A stretch of 64,000 bases of DNA, taken from the NCBI GenBank assembly GCA_035362835.1, contig DAOSDY010000003.1, forward strand, positions 62,001 to 126,000. Reading direction: 5' to 3'. Positions within the stretch are counted from its first letter, which is position 1; each line of letters starts with the position of its first letter. Positions 25,957 through 35,059 of the stretch are shown piece by piece. Both the position numbers and the translations under genes were made by a program. The notes below the pieces were generated by a model, which was not told the origin of the DNA, did not search any database, and saw only the letters and a program-made list of their open reading frames with translations. The DNA is from Melioribacteraceae bacterium (lineage in GTDB: Bacteria > Bacteroidota > Ignavibacteria > Ignavibacteriales > Melioribacteraceae).

Positions 25957-26751
25957 CTATCTGCCAGTCCATAATAAAAGAACACCGCCGGCTTTTCCCC
26001 TGCTGAACTGATAGGGCGCATGAATACCTGATTTATAGTATTCAACGGCTTTTATGTTGTTGGGTGAAATCATATCAAGAATTCCAAGAGCGTTTCCTTG
26101 TTCGCTTAACAGCAATCCATCTAGATAAACAATAACATTTCCGAAAAAATCATGTAATCCGAAACTGCGAGTGGTATTTATAGAAGAACCAAACGGAGTT
26201 TGTGTAACAAGAAGTCCGGGAATTCCTCTTAGTAGTTCTCCGGCATTATTTACACTTCTGTTTTTAAATTCCTCCCGTGTAAAAAATCTACCGTTTCCAA
26301 AGACCCTTCTGTTATAAAATCCGACTTTGTCTAAATCAGAGTCGTAATTCTCAAATGCTTTCTTCCCCTTTACTTCAATTTCAGCAAGAAGAATAGGAAC
26401 AGCCTCCATAACAATTAAAATATCTAGAGTATCTGTCTTAGGTATGAGCAGTTTACCCACCAGAAAATCTTTATAGCCGTATCGAGTCGTTTTGATATAA
26501 AAGCTTCTGTATTTCGGATTTGTGAAAATGAAAAAGCCGGTACTGTCACTTACACGGAAGGTTGAAATTGTTTTTACTGTCGGCATTAAATAGATGAACA
26601 CATCTTCAACTGGTTTTTCTGTCCCCGATTCAATCACTCTACCTCTCACAACCTGCGAGTTGTTGTTGACCGGAATAAACAGTATAAGAGAAAATGCCAA
26701 AAGAAAATTGATGGAATTGAATAGGCCGCGGAAGTTTATTTCATTTGTCAT
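25957..26751 (-). CDS. Barrel-less TonB plug protein with carboxypeptidase-like domain (copy 1)
   Basis: This 264-residue exported protein has a signal segment at about 12-30 (FLLAFSLILFIPVNNNSQ), a carboxypeptidase-regulatory-like domain (VVRGRVIESGTEKPVEDVFI) and a plug-like domain with AGELLRGIPGLLV and VIVYLDGLLLSE. It ends in FSRGKAGGVLLLWTGR. The layout and C-terminal motif match the downstream paralogue, so the pair arose by duplication, but most positions differ. With no barrel it cannot be a channel itself. It may be a periplasmic or surface-associated accessory protein. The function is unknown. Confidence 0.72.
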   Translation of the reverse strand: MTNEINFRGLFNSINFLLAFSLILFIPVNNNSQVVRGRVIESGTEKPVEDVFIYLMPTVKTISTFRVSDSTGFFIFTNPKYRSFYIKTTRYGYKDFLVGKLLIPKTDTLDILIVMEAVPILLAEIEVKGKKAFENYDSDLDKVGFYNRRVFGNGRFFTREEFKNRSVNNAGELLRGIPGLLVTQTPFGSSINTTRSFGLHDFFGNVIVYLDGLLLSEQGNALGILDMISPNNIKAVEYYKSGIHAPYQFSRGKAGGVLLLWTGR

Positions 26752-27185
26752 AAACTTATCCTAGTCCGGGCAGGACATTTTAGTACTAAAAGAAAATAAA
26801 ATATTTTTATTTAAAACAAAATGTTATTAATGCGGGATTAGTTCTAAGAGTCTGCGGAATTTGTAAGTGTACGACCGCAATTTAAGCTGCTGTTTCGGGG
26901 ATGCCGGAGCTGAAAGGGGTTGATCCAGCCCCGGCTCTATTGCCTGCAAGCAAAGCCTTAGTTTAAGTGGAGTTTTTGTAATGCCATACCGATTGCCGTT
27001 TCAATTGAATATCTTTCATTCAGGTAGTCAACGACAAGGTTTATAAAAGATTTCTGATCTTTCTTCGGTATGAATACTCCGTAAAATGCTGATGCTATTT
27101 CAAATATTTTGTTCATTCTATGGTTTACCAGTTTCTAATTATATTATCGAAGGAAATTTTGAAAATTTTAGAGTGGAAGCGGAAA
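26752..27185. other. Intergenic region with a hairpin and one small open frame
   Basis: These 434 bases separate the plug genes (-) from the class V aminotransferase (+). There is an imperfect 10-bp hairpin, GCCGGAGCTG (26903-26912) and CAGCCCCGGC (26926-26935). A 52-codon minus-strand frame is listed separately. The hairpin lies downstream of that frame but has no U-tract. Nothing else is recognised. Confidence 0.45.
26958..27116 (-). CDS. Candidate small protein, 52 residues
   Basis: An intact minus-strand frame starts with ATG at 27116. It reads MNKIFEIASAFYGVFIPKKD at the N-terminus, followed by a helical-looking part with LVVDYLNERYSIETAIGMA. The composition is balanced and protein-like (several aromatic residues, alternating charges) rather than low complexity. 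No ribosome-binding site is obvious and no family is recognised. It could be a real small protein, a remnant of a larger gene, or chance. Confidence 0.35.
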   Translation of the reverse strand: MNKIFEIASAFYGVFIPKKDQKSFINLVVDYLNERYSIETAIGMALQKLHLN

Positions 27186-28316
27186 ATGATAAATAGTAAT
27201 GTAAGAGAGCTTTTCCCCCATCTTAAAACAGGTCAGATCTATTTCAATCATGCGGCAATCGGTCCCTGGTGTTCGCTTGTACTCGATCGAATCTCGGAAT
27301 ATATGAAGGATAGAAGCGGGGAGAGGGTTGAGAATTACTCTTCTTTTTTAAATTGGAGTTCCGGCGCTAAAGAAAAGTTAAGCCTGATTATCGGCTCTGA
27401 AACAGATCGTATTGCATGGATAGACAATGTATCTAACGGTTTGAACATACTTGCGAGCGGTTTAAATTGGAAAACAGGCGACCGGGTTGTAATTAACGAT
27501 ATAGAATTTCCCTCGAATGTATATCCTTTCCTTAATCTGAAACAATCCGGAGTTGAAATTGATATCATTAAATCGAAGAACGGAATTGTTGATACAGATG
27601 AAATTATTAGAGCTGTAACTCCCAGGACAAGGATTATATCGATCAGCCTAGTTCAGTTTTTATCCGGGTACCGGACCGATATCGAACTGTTAGGGGATTT
27701 TTGCAGAAGCAGAGGTATAATCTTCAGTGTAGATGCCATTCAGGCGACTGGTGTCGTAGGTATCGATGTTATAAAATCAAAAGTCGATTTTCTCTGCGGG
27801 GGGACTCAAAAATGGTTAATGGCATCCCAGGGCTTGTCATACCTTTATGTTACTGAAGAACTTCAGGAAAGAATAACTCAGAGCAGTGTAGGCTGGACCT
27901 CCGTAGAGAACGCGTGGAATCTGCTCGATTATGATCTGAAGCTTAAAAAGACTGCCGAGCGTTTCCAGAACGGAACAGTTAATGCTTTAGGAGTTGCTGT
28001 CTTCGATGCTGTACTCGAATTATTTACCGGAACCGGAATGAAAAATATCGAATCGGCGGTTTTGAGCAACACAAAATATTTTTTTAAGAAACTCGAAGAA
28101 ATAGGAATTGATCCGTTCCTTAAAGATGTTGATGAAAAAAATCTGGCCGGAATTGTAACATTCAGGCATCCGGATGCGAACAGAATTTATGAGGAACTTC
28201 TTAAGCGTAAAATTTTTGGTGCCGTCCGCGAGGGAATGATAAGATTCTCGCCACACTTTTATAATACTTCTGATGAAATTGACCGGGTTGTTGATGAACT
28301 GAGGAAAATAGAATAG
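27186..28316 (+). CDS. Class V aminotransferase / cysteine desulfurase-like PLP enzyme
   Basis: The 376-residue protein has the fold-type I class V layout: QIYFNHAAIGPW near the start, VSNGLNILASGLNWKTGDRV, the substrate/PLP strand GIIFSVDAIQATGVV and the PLP lysine in LCGGTQKWLMASQG. The class includes cysteine desulfurases, isopenicillin epimerase-like enzymes and kynureninase-like enzymes. The cysteine loop of a true IscS is not seen, so sulfur transfer is not claimed. The ATG at 27186 is preferred; the frame runs up to 27120 with a hydrophobic leader lacking similarity. It stands alone and is followed by a hairpin. Confidence 0.82.
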   Translation: MINSNVRELFPHLKTGQIYFNHAAIGPWCSLVLDRISEYMKDRSGERVENYSSFLNWSSGAKEKLSLIIGSETDRIAWIDNVSNGLNILASGLNWKTGDRVVINDIEFPSNVYPFLNLKQSGVEIDIIKSKNGIVDTDEIIRAVTPRTRIISISLVQFLSGYRTDIELLGDFCRSRGIIFSVDAIQATGVVGIDVIKSKVDFLCGGTQKWLMASQGLSYLYVTEELQERITQSSVGWTSVENAWNLLDYDLKLKKTAERFQNGTVNALGVAVFDAVLELFTGTGMKNIESAVLSNTKYFFKKLEEIGIDPFLKDVDEKNLAGIVTFRHPDANRIYEELLKRKIFGAVREGMIRFSPHFYNTSDEIDRVVDELRKIE

Positions 28317-28345
28317 GGGACCGTGTAATTTGAGTCCCCTTATTA
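28315..28345 (+). terminator. Hairpin after the class V aminotransferase gene
   Basis: AGGGGAC (28315-28321, overlapping the stop codon) pairs with GTCCCCT (28334-28340), followed by an AT-rich stretch. Confidence 0.6.
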
Positions 28346-28348
28346 AAT

Positions 28349-28564
28349 TTATTTTTCGGGGTTGTAGGAAAGTTCTACTTTAACATGAAAATCCGCGCCG
28401 CTGAAGAGAGTGTATTTAACCTCGCCGATAGTACACTTATAATCCTCTCCTAAAAGATCGCTGATAACTTTTGCTATTGAAGTTTCGAGTGTTCCTACAC
28501 TAACGGATTTAAGTTTATTTTTTAAGAGTTTTTCTACGTCGATTGCTTTTTCCTGTTCAGCCAT
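28349..28564 (-). CDS. Small conserved-looking hypothetical protein
   Basis: The 71-residue soluble protein has an N-terminal helical half (AIDVEKLLKNKLKSVSVGTL) and a C-terminal half with alternating strand residues (YKCTIGEVKYTLFSGADFHV). No family is recognised. An AGGAG sequence 7 bases before the ATG is a good ribosome-binding site and supports a real gene. It lies 94 bases downstream of the phosphomannomutase gene on the same strand and may share its transcript. Confidence 0.6.
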   Translation of the reverse strand: MAEQEKAIDVEKLLKNKLKSVSVGTLETSIAKVISDLLGEDYKCTIGEVKYTLFSGADFHVKVELSYNPEK

Positions 28565-28658
28565 TTTATTTCTCCTCTATGTTAAATTTCGATTTCTCAG
28601 GTAGTTAGACGACCATGCATCATTATGGTTCATTCAAAAATTACTATCAGAAATTCGC

Positions 28659-30005
28659 TTAATTCCGAATCAAATTCAACAATTCTGCGGTCTTTTCATT
28701 CATCAGTTTTTCATTCTGCCTCGATTCCACATTTAGTCTCACAAGGGGCTCAGTATTGCTCATCCGGATATTAAACCGCCAATCAGGGTACTCAACACTT
28801 AATCCGTCGAGTTCATCAACAGTACCGTCATTAAACTTCTCTTTGATCTTTTCAATTTTTTCTTTGGCATTACTGACGGTAGAATTTATCTCGCCTGAAC
28901 ACGGATATTCTTTAATCATTTCTTCAACAAGATCGGAAAGTTTTGAATTCTCATCGGACATTAATTGCAGAATTAAAAGGAAAGGGATCAGTCCGCTGTC
29001 GGAATAGTAATTATCGCGGAAATAATGATGAGCCGACATCTCGCCGCCGTAAATCGAATTGACTTCGCGCATCTTCTGTTTTATAAACGCATGCCCGCTT
29101 TTGGAAACGACTGTCTTACCGCCCGATTTCTCAACAACTTCAATTGTGTTCCAGGTAAGCCGCGGGTCGTGAACAATCTTTTCACCGGGATTCGTTTTAA
29201 GAATCGATTTGGCTAACAGGCCAACGATATAATATCCCTCTATAAAATTTCCTTTCTCATCGAAAAAGAAGCACCGGTCGTAATCGCCGTCCCATGCAAC
29301 TCCCAGGTCTGCATTGTATTCCTTTATTGCATCGATTGTTGGCTGACGGTTTTCGGGTAGTAGGGGATTCGGAACACCGTTCGGGAATTTAGAATCCGGT
29401 TCATGAAATACTTTCACCATTCTTATAGGAAGATTTTTTTCGAGCCGGTCCAGAGCCGGTCCAACGCATCCGTTTCCGGCATTCACAACTACTTTAAGAG
29501 GTTTTATTTTGTCTTTTTTGTAAAATTTTTGGAGACTATCGATAAATTCACTCATAATATCTTTCTGAATTACTTTTCCTTTTACCGGTGCATCAGAAGG
29601 AATTTCATTATTGAGGATCATTCTTTCAATTTCATTCAATCCCGAATCATATCCCAAGGGAACTGAACCTTTTTTAACAAACTTAAGTCCGTTATATTCG
29701 GGCGGATTGTGGCTGGCGGTTATCATTACACCGGCATCCGAATTTAAAAATGGGGTACCGAAATAGATCATTTCGGTTCCGCATAAGCCCAGATCGTAAA
29801 CATCACTGCCGGCATCGGTAATTCCATTCGATAAAGCTTCGGCTAGAGCAGGAGAGGATTCTCTTACATCCCTTCCTATTACAACGGATTTACAATCAAG
29901 GTATTTTACTAGTATTTTACCCACTTTATAAGCCAGTTCCGGATTTAAATCCGAAGGCACTTTCCCTCTTATATCATAAGCTTTGAAAGAAGCAATTCTT
30001 TCCAT
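28659..30005 (-). CDS. manB: Phosphomannomutase/phosphoglucomutase
   Basis: The 448-residue alpha-D-phosphohexomutase interconverts the 1- and 6-phosphates of mannose or glucose for nucleotide-sugar synthesis. Seen in order: FKAYDIRGKVPSDLNP at the N-terminus, the phosphoserine loop GVMITASHNPPEYNGLKFV (about 93-111), the metal loop AWDGDYDRCFF (about 237-247), the sugar-specificity loop GGEMSAHHYF and the C-terminal phosphate-binding RMSNTEPLVRLNVE. GEMSGHH-type loops are found in dual-specificity PMM/PGM enzymes. GGAG lies 8 bases before the ATG and a TAnnTTTG element upstream. Confidence 0.93.
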   Translation of the reverse strand: MERIASFKAYDIRGKVPSDLNPELAYKVGKILVKYLDCKSVVIGRDVRESSPALAEALSNGITDAGSDVYDLGLCGTEMIYFGTPFLNSDAGVMITASHNPPEYNGLKFVKKGSVPLGYDSGLNEIERMILNNEIPSDAPVKGKVIQKDIMSEFIDSLQKFYKKDKIKPLKVVVNAGNGCVGPALDRLEKNLPIRMVKVFHEPDSKFPNGVPNPLLPENRQPTIDAIKEYNADLGVAWDGDYDRCFFFDEKGNFIEGYYIVGLLAKSILKTNPGEKIVHDPRLTWNTIEVVEKSGGKTVVSKSGHAFIKQKMREVNSIYGGEMSAHHYFRDNYYSDSGLIPFLLILQLMSDENSKLSDLVEEMIKEYPCSGEINSTVSNAKEKIEKIKEKFNDGTVDELDGLSVEYPDWRFNIRMSNTEPLVRLNVESRQNEKLMNEKTAELLNLIRN

Positions 30006-30027
30006 TTATTCTCCAAAATTGATTTAT

Positions 30028-30035
30028 CAAAAATA
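30028..30035 (-). promoter_or_regulatory. Bacteroidota-type -7 element upstream of manB
   Basis: Minus-strand TATTTTTG matches TAnnTTTG and lies 22 bases before the manB start. No perfect TTTG is found at the -33 spacing. Confidence 0.42.
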
Positions 30036-30152
30036 ATGAATATTCCCCTATTGAACACGATAGATAACCTGACCGTTATTATTACAATATCAGGTGGCCG
30101 GCTGGAAAAAGGATAAATTTTTGCATAGAAATAGAATATCTCATGGTTTATT

Positions 30153-30491
30153 TTGCGTGCGCTTTTCTATGAGGAGGTTGATATCGAAACCAGTTCTACT
30201 ATTCCGTCCAAATTTGCACAGTGCAGCAATTCTAAATGCCGTTTCGTATTTCATTTCGAAACTATTGAAGAATTTGTTGAAGCCAACTTTCTATGTCCTG
30301 AATGCAGACATAAGCTGACTACACATCATGTAGTCCAATGCAGAAATTGCCAGACAATTGTAAATCTATTTGCAATTGACGAAGGAGAAGAGCCTGTAAT
30401 TTTTTATGTGAATAAATGCAGCCATTGTCACGGCTCTATCGAGGATGAGAGAAGAATTCAACCTTTTCTATATCCTGAGCTGTACATGTAA
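30153..30491 (+). CDS. Tandem zinc-ribbon protein
   Basis: This 112-residue protein has two successive zinc-ribbon-like modules: C24/C29 with C48/C51 (CPEC), and C63/C66 (CRNC) with C89/C92 (CSHC). No other domain is seen. Such ribbons bind zinc and are often protein- or nucleic-acid-contacting. The start is uncertain: the frame has no ATG, and a TTG at 30153 is the best candidate. A strong GAGGAGG at 30171-30177 lies inside the frame and precedes no standard start. It is divergent from manB. Confidence 0.6.
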   Translation: MRALFYEEVDIETSSTIPSKFAQCSNSKCRFVFHFETIEEFVEANFLCPECRHKLTTHHVVQCRNCQTIVNLFAIDEGEEPVIFYVNKCSHCHGSIEDERRIQPFLYPELYM

Positions 30492-30626
30492 ATAGCACTT
30501 TTTGTCTTTGTTAAAATATCTATTCTTTTTTGCATGTGGAAATTAGCTCCCGACAATAGATATTAATACCCTTCTGATATATTTTTACCCCTGATAATTG
30601 TATTCTTTCAACTAACGGGGGTTCGT

Positions 30627-32750
30627 ATGAACAAAACTCTAAGAATTTCATTCCAGTTATTTTTACTCTACTTTATTATTTCCCTCCCTCTACTTTCTCA
30701 GCAGAAATTTATTCCCGATACGGTTAAAGCAGATAAGTTCGATATTGGCAAGATGTGGACATTTGAGCATGCGCCTGTCGATTATTTTGACAAGGTTTAT
30801 GGTTTCAAACCATCTCAGGAATGGCTCGATGATATCCGTCTTTCAACTCTCCGGTTCGGTGGCGGATGTTCTGCAGGATTCATTTCCGAGGACGGGCTTC
30901 TCCTTACAAACCATCACTGTGTTGATTTCATAATGCAGCGGGTTCAGAAGGAAGGGGAGAATATACCGCGGGACGGTTTCTATGCAAAAACTCTGGCCGA
31001 TGAAAGGAGAGTGCCTAACCTGTCAGTTACGCAGCTTGCTCTTATTGTTGATGTAACCGATGAAATAGTTGCCGCAATTAATAAAGGCAAGTCCGATAAT
31101 GAAAAAGTTGAATTCAAGAATGCTAAGATCCGTGAATTACAGGATAAGTATTCAAAAGAAACCGGACTGGTCTGCAATGTAACCTCTCTTTATCATGGCG
31201 GAAAATATTCCCTTTACGGTTTTAAAAGATACGAAGATGTCCGCGCCGTTATATTTGTAGAAAGGATTGTAGGCCTCTACGGCGGCGATCCGGATAATTA
31301 TACATACCCGAGATACAACTCGGACTTTGCAGTACTTCGTGTATATGACAATAACGGTAAACCGCTAAAGACCGATAATTTTTTCAAGCTTAACATCAAT
31401 GGCCCGAAACTCGGTGAAGTTCTTTTTGCACTCGGTTATCCGGGAACAACCAACAGACTCAAAACAATTGCACAGCTTGAATACAACCGGGATATTGTCT
31501 ACAGAAATAATACTTTCCAGAGTAACGGAATGGTCCGGATCTACGAAGAGATGATTAAACTCTATCCGGAGAATGCCGATGTTTACAGAGGATTGATGTT
31601 CGGTCCGGCTAATATTGCTAAACGTCAGAACGGCTTCATAGAGAATTTGTTCGATCCGTATCTAATGACGCGGAAAAAGGCATTTGAAAACGACCTTAAA
31701 AAGGTAGTGATGAACGATCCTGTTAAAAAACAGAAATACGGCCACATCTGGGATTCAATTGAGAAGACAAGAAAAGAGCTTTCTCTTCATGCCGGAGAAA
31801 GAGCTGCCTTTGCAAGATTGAATAACTCAATCTTTTTGCAGAGAGCTTTTGATATGGTTGAACTTGCAAACGCAATGAAACTTCCTGAAGATCAAAGGCC
31901 TGCGGAAATGAGAACCGAAAGATTAACGCAGGCTTTTAGTAATTTACCGGCAGCCATAGATTTACCTCTGGAAACAAGAAAACTCGCAATGGTTATTGAT
32001 TTTATTAAACTTAATCTCGGCAATGATAATCCTGTTGTTAAAGAATTTTTTGGGGGATTAAACAGTGATAAAATGGCCGAGAAATTGATCCGGGAGTCAA
32101 AATTAAATGATAAGGATTTTATGTTGACTCTGATAAAGGGTAATCCGGATGACATTTTAAACAGCAACGATCCGTTCATAAGGTATTATGCAGGAACGCG
32201 TGAATCAAGATTGAAATTCCAGTCAGAGGCTCAGGAAATAATTAACACCGAAACTGTTCTTGAGGATCAGCTCGGACTCCTCCTTTTTGAAGTATTCGGA
32301 ACTTCAATTGCACCGGATGCAACCGGGACATTCAGAATAAGCGATGGATTGATTTCCGGTTATAAATACAATGGAACAATAGCTCCTCCGTTCACTACAT
32401 TCCACGGACTTTACGACCGATACTATTCACATCAGAAGCAATGGCCGTGGGATCTTCCTGCCCGATGGGTCAATTACGGAAATCTCGACTTAACCGCACA
32501 GAACAATTTTGTCGGTACATTCGATACGGTAGGCGGCAGCTCCGGAAGCCCCATAATTAATAAAGAGGCTGAATATATCGGAATCCTCCACGACGGGAAT
32601 ATGGAAGGGCTTTCAAACGATTTCATTTATACTACCGAGAAAAACAGGTCAGTTGCGCTTTCTTCCCAGGCAATCTATCAGATAGTTAAGCATATTATCG
32701 GAGCAGATAGAATTGCAGGGGAAATGGAAACAGGAAAAATTGTAGAATAA
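30627..32750 (+). CDS. S46 dipeptidyl-peptidase (DPP7-type), copy 1
   Basis: S46 enzymes are exported serine exopeptidases that release dipeptides from peptide N-termini. The 707 residues include a signal peptide (about 1-26) and a chymotrypsin-like fold. The catalytic His97 is in LLLTNHHC, the aspartate region is NYTYPRYNSDF, and Ser639 is in GGSSGSP. The residue 18 after the serine is Gly (DGN), as in Porphyromonas DPP7, not the Arg that gives DPP11 its Asp/Glu preference, so hydrophobic P1 residues are predicted. It is the first of three tandem paralogues. Confidence 0.92.
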   Translation: MNKTLRISFQLFLLYFIISLPLLSQQKFIPDTVKADKFDIGKMWTFEHAPVDYFDKVYGFKPSQEWLDDIRLSTLRFGGGCSAGFISEDGLLLTNHHCVDFIMQRVQKEGENIPRDGFYAKTLADERRVPNLSVTQLALIVDVTDEIVAAINKGKSDNEKVEFKNAKIRELQDKYSKETGLVCNVTSLYHGGKYSLYGFKRYEDVRAVIFVERIVGLYGGDPDNYTYPRYNSDFAVLRVYDNNGKPLKTDNFFKLNINGPKLGEVLFALGYPGTTNRLKTIAQLEYNRDIVYRNNTFQSNGMVRIYEEMIKLYPENADVYRGLMFGPANIAKRQNGFIENLFDPYLMTRKKAFENDLKKVVMNDPVKKQKYGHIWDSIEKTRKELSLHAGERAAFARLNNSIFLQRAFDMVELANAMKLPEDQRPAEMRTERLTQAFSNLPAAIDLPLETRKLAMVIDFIKLNLGNDNPVVKEFFGGLNSDKMAEKLIRESKLNDKDFMLTLIKGNPDDILNSNDPFIRYYAGTRESRLKFQSEAQEIINTETVLEDQLGLLLFEVFGTSIAPDATGTFRISDGLISGYKYNGTIAPPFTTFHGLYDRYYSHQKQWPWDLPARWVNYGNLDLTAQNNFVGTFDTVGGSSGSPIINKEAEYIGILHDGNMEGLSNDFIYTTEKNRSVALSSQAIYQIVKHIIGADRIAGEMETGKIVE

Positions 32751-32757
32751 TCACTAA

Positions 32758-32819
32758 AATTGAGATTCCCGGGAGTTTTTCCGCGGGAATCTCAATTATT
32801 CAATTTTACATTTTTTTTT
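32758..32819 (+). terminator. Strong terminator after S46 copy 1
   Basis: AATTGAGATTCCCG (32758-32771) and CGGGAATCTCAATT (32784-32797) form a perfect 14-bp stem. A T-rich stretch ending in nine T follows about 12 bases later. Confidence 0.85.
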
Positions 32820-32900
32820 GACCCCAATTAACTTGGTATTCATTCCTATCTGTTATATTTTTTGGAACAACAAATAACCAATAATAAACTGGGTGTTAAT

Positions 32901-35033
32901 ATGTTACGATTTGTAAATCGATTTAAACTTAGTCAGCTAATTATTTTATTAGCCTTCTTTTCTCTCCAGGTTCAAGCACAAATCAATTTTAATCCCGATA
33001 CAGTAAAAGCTCAAAAATTCGATACGGGTAAGATGTGGTCTTTCGATTATCCACCGTTCGAACATTTTGAAAAGACTTACGGATTCAAACCGACTCAGGA
33101 CTGGTTTGATGATGTAAGACTTTCCGCATTACGTGTTCCGGGATGTACCTCCTCGTTTGTATCAGCAGACGGATTAATGATGACAAACTATCACTGCGCA
33201 GAAGGTCTTGTGAGAAGAGTTCAGAAAGATGGTGAAGATCTTATTAACAACGGATTCTTTGCTGCAACACTCGGAGAAGAACGAAAGATCCCTAACTACT
33301 GGACCGAACAGCTCGTGTTTACGAAAGATGTTACAGATGAAGTAAGAAACGCAATTGCTGCCGGTAAGACAAACGAAGAAAAGACAAAACTGAAAGATGA
33401 GATCTCAAAAAAACTGCTCGATCAGTACAAAGCGGAAACAGGTTTGAACTGCCAGTTCATTTCGCTCTTTAACGGCGGTAAGTATTCAATTTACGGATAC
33501 AAACGTTATGACGATATCCGTCTGGTATTTGCACCGGATTACCAGGCTGCATATTTCGGCGGCGATTACGACAACTTCACTTACCCTCGCTACAATCTGG
33601 ATTGTACATTCCTCCGTGCATATGAAGACGGAAAACCGGTTAAGGCAGAAAACTTTTTCAAATTTTCTACCGAAGGAATCCAGCCGGGCGAACCTGTATT
33701 TACTGTCGGAAATCCCGGAAGCACCCAGCGCCTTAAAGCAGTCTCTTTCTTAGAGTATGCTCGCGATATCACTTACCGGAATAACTCATTCCTGGCCGAT
33801 AATTATTTCGCAGCCCTCGAAACATTGAAATCGATCAATCCTGCCAACAAAGATATCTATGAAAGAATCCGCAGACAGATCGGCAACGGTCAGAAAGTAT
33901 TTCATCAGACTTACAAAGGGTTAACCGACCCGTACCTGTTCGCAAGGAAAATCGCTTTTGAAAAATCATTGAAAGAAAGAGTAATGGCGGATAAGGATCT
34001 GAAAGAAAAATACAGCGGAATTTGGGATAACCTCTCTGCAACAAGAGCGGAAATGAGGAAGATCGGACCTCTTATGTCGGCATATTCTCTGAATCCAACT
34101 TATTCATCAAGGTACTTTTTAATCGCCCGTGATCTTGTGAACCTTGCAAAGGAACTTAAAAAACCTGAAGCTGAAAGAGATGCCAAGTATAAAGGAGCAA
34201 AACTCGATTCAACTTTAAATGCGATGTATCCTGAAAATATTGATAAACCTCTCGAGTACACTAAACTTACCATCCAGGCGGATTTTATTAGAATGAACCT
34301 CGGCGACACCAATCCTCTTGTTCAATATTTATTTGAGAATAAAAAAGGGAAAGAAGCAGCCGACTATATAATGTCGAAATCAAAATTGACCGATAAAAAG
34401 AATTTTGTGGCACTCGCAAAAGAAGGTGCGGAAAAGATATTGACCTGCAAAGATCCATTCATCTACTACGTTCTCCAAACTCAGGATAAAATTTCCGATC
34501 TTCAGAAACAGGCAAAGGAAATCACAGACACAGAACAGGTATATGATGATATGCTCGGCCAGGTTGTGTTCCATTTCTACGGTACAACTATTCCGCCCGA
34601 TGCAAACTTTACACTCAGAATTAGCGACGGCGTGCTTAAAAGTTTCGACTATAACGGAACAATGGCTCCGACAGTTACAACTTTCTACGGTATGTACGAC
34701 AGAAATTCTTCATTCTACAAGGAATATCCGTGGAATCTCCACCCGATGTGGAATGATCCTTCGAAGATTAATTTAGCTACTCCGTTGAATTTCACTTCTA
34801 CAAATGACATAGTAGGCGGTAACTCCGGAAGCGCCGTAATAAACAAGAATGCCGAAGTTGTTGGTCTTGCGTTCGACGGCAACATGGAGAGCATTTACGG
34901 AAACTTTATTTTTATGCCTCATGAAAACCGCTGCGTTTCGGTTGATGCCCGCGGAATGATGGAAGCATTCGAAAAAATTTATAAAGCAGAACGCTTTGTT
35001 AAAGAGTTGAAAGAAGGGAAATTGTCCCAATAG
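32901..35033 (+). CDS. S46 dipeptidyl-peptidase (DPP7-type), copy 2
   Basis: This is the second tandem S46 peptidase, 710 residues from the ATG at 32901 (the frame opens at a TTG at 32862, but the later start gives the normal signal peptide ending VQAQ). Catalytic His98 is in MMTNYHC, where the usual first His of the HHC pair is Tyr; the His before Cys, taken as the catalytic one, is kept. NFTYPRYNLD holds the aspartate, and Ser642 is in GGNSGSA. Gly again occupies the specificity position. It is separately terminated from copy 1, so each copy may be expressed on its own. Confidence 0.92.
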   Translation: MLRFVNRFKLSQLIILLAFFSLQVQAQINFNPDTVKAQKFDTGKMWSFDYPPFEHFEKTYGFKPTQDWFDDVRLSALRVPGCTSSFVSADGLMMTNYHCAEGLVRRVQKDGEDLINNGFFAATLGEERKIPNYWTEQLVFTKDVTDEVRNAIAAGKTNEEKTKLKDEISKKLLDQYKAETGLNCQFISLFNGGKYSIYGYKRYDDIRLVFAPDYQAAYFGGDYDNFTYPRYNLDCTFLRAYEDGKPVKAENFFKFSTEGIQPGEPVFTVGNPGSTQRLKAVSFLEYARDITYRNNSFLADNYFAALETLKSINPANKDIYERIRRQIGNGQKVFHQTYKGLTDPYLFARKIAFEKSLKERVMADKDLKEKYSGIWDNLSATRAEMRKIGPLMSAYSLNPTYSSRYFLIARDLVNLAKELKKPEAERDAKYKGAKLDSTLNAMYPENIDKPLEYTKLTIQADFIRMNLGDTNPLVQYLFENKKGKEAADYIMSKSKLTDKKNFVALAKEGAEKILTCKDPFIYYVLQTQDKISDLQKQAKEITDTEQVYDDMLGQVVFHFYGTTIPPDANFTLRISDGVLKSFDYNGTMAPTVTTFYGMYDRNSSFYKEYPWNLHPMWNDPSKINLATPLNFTSTNDIVGGNSGSAVINKNAEVVGLAFDGNMESIYGNFIFMPHENRCVSVDARGMMEAFEKIYKAERFVKELKEGKLSQ

Positions 35034-35059
35034 GGGTCTATTCCTATTAATGTGTCTTA

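Noticed and set aside
27186..28316. Cysteine desulfurase IscS/SufS
   Set aside because: The PLP lysine is present but the active-site cysteine loop was not recognised, so only the class V label is given.
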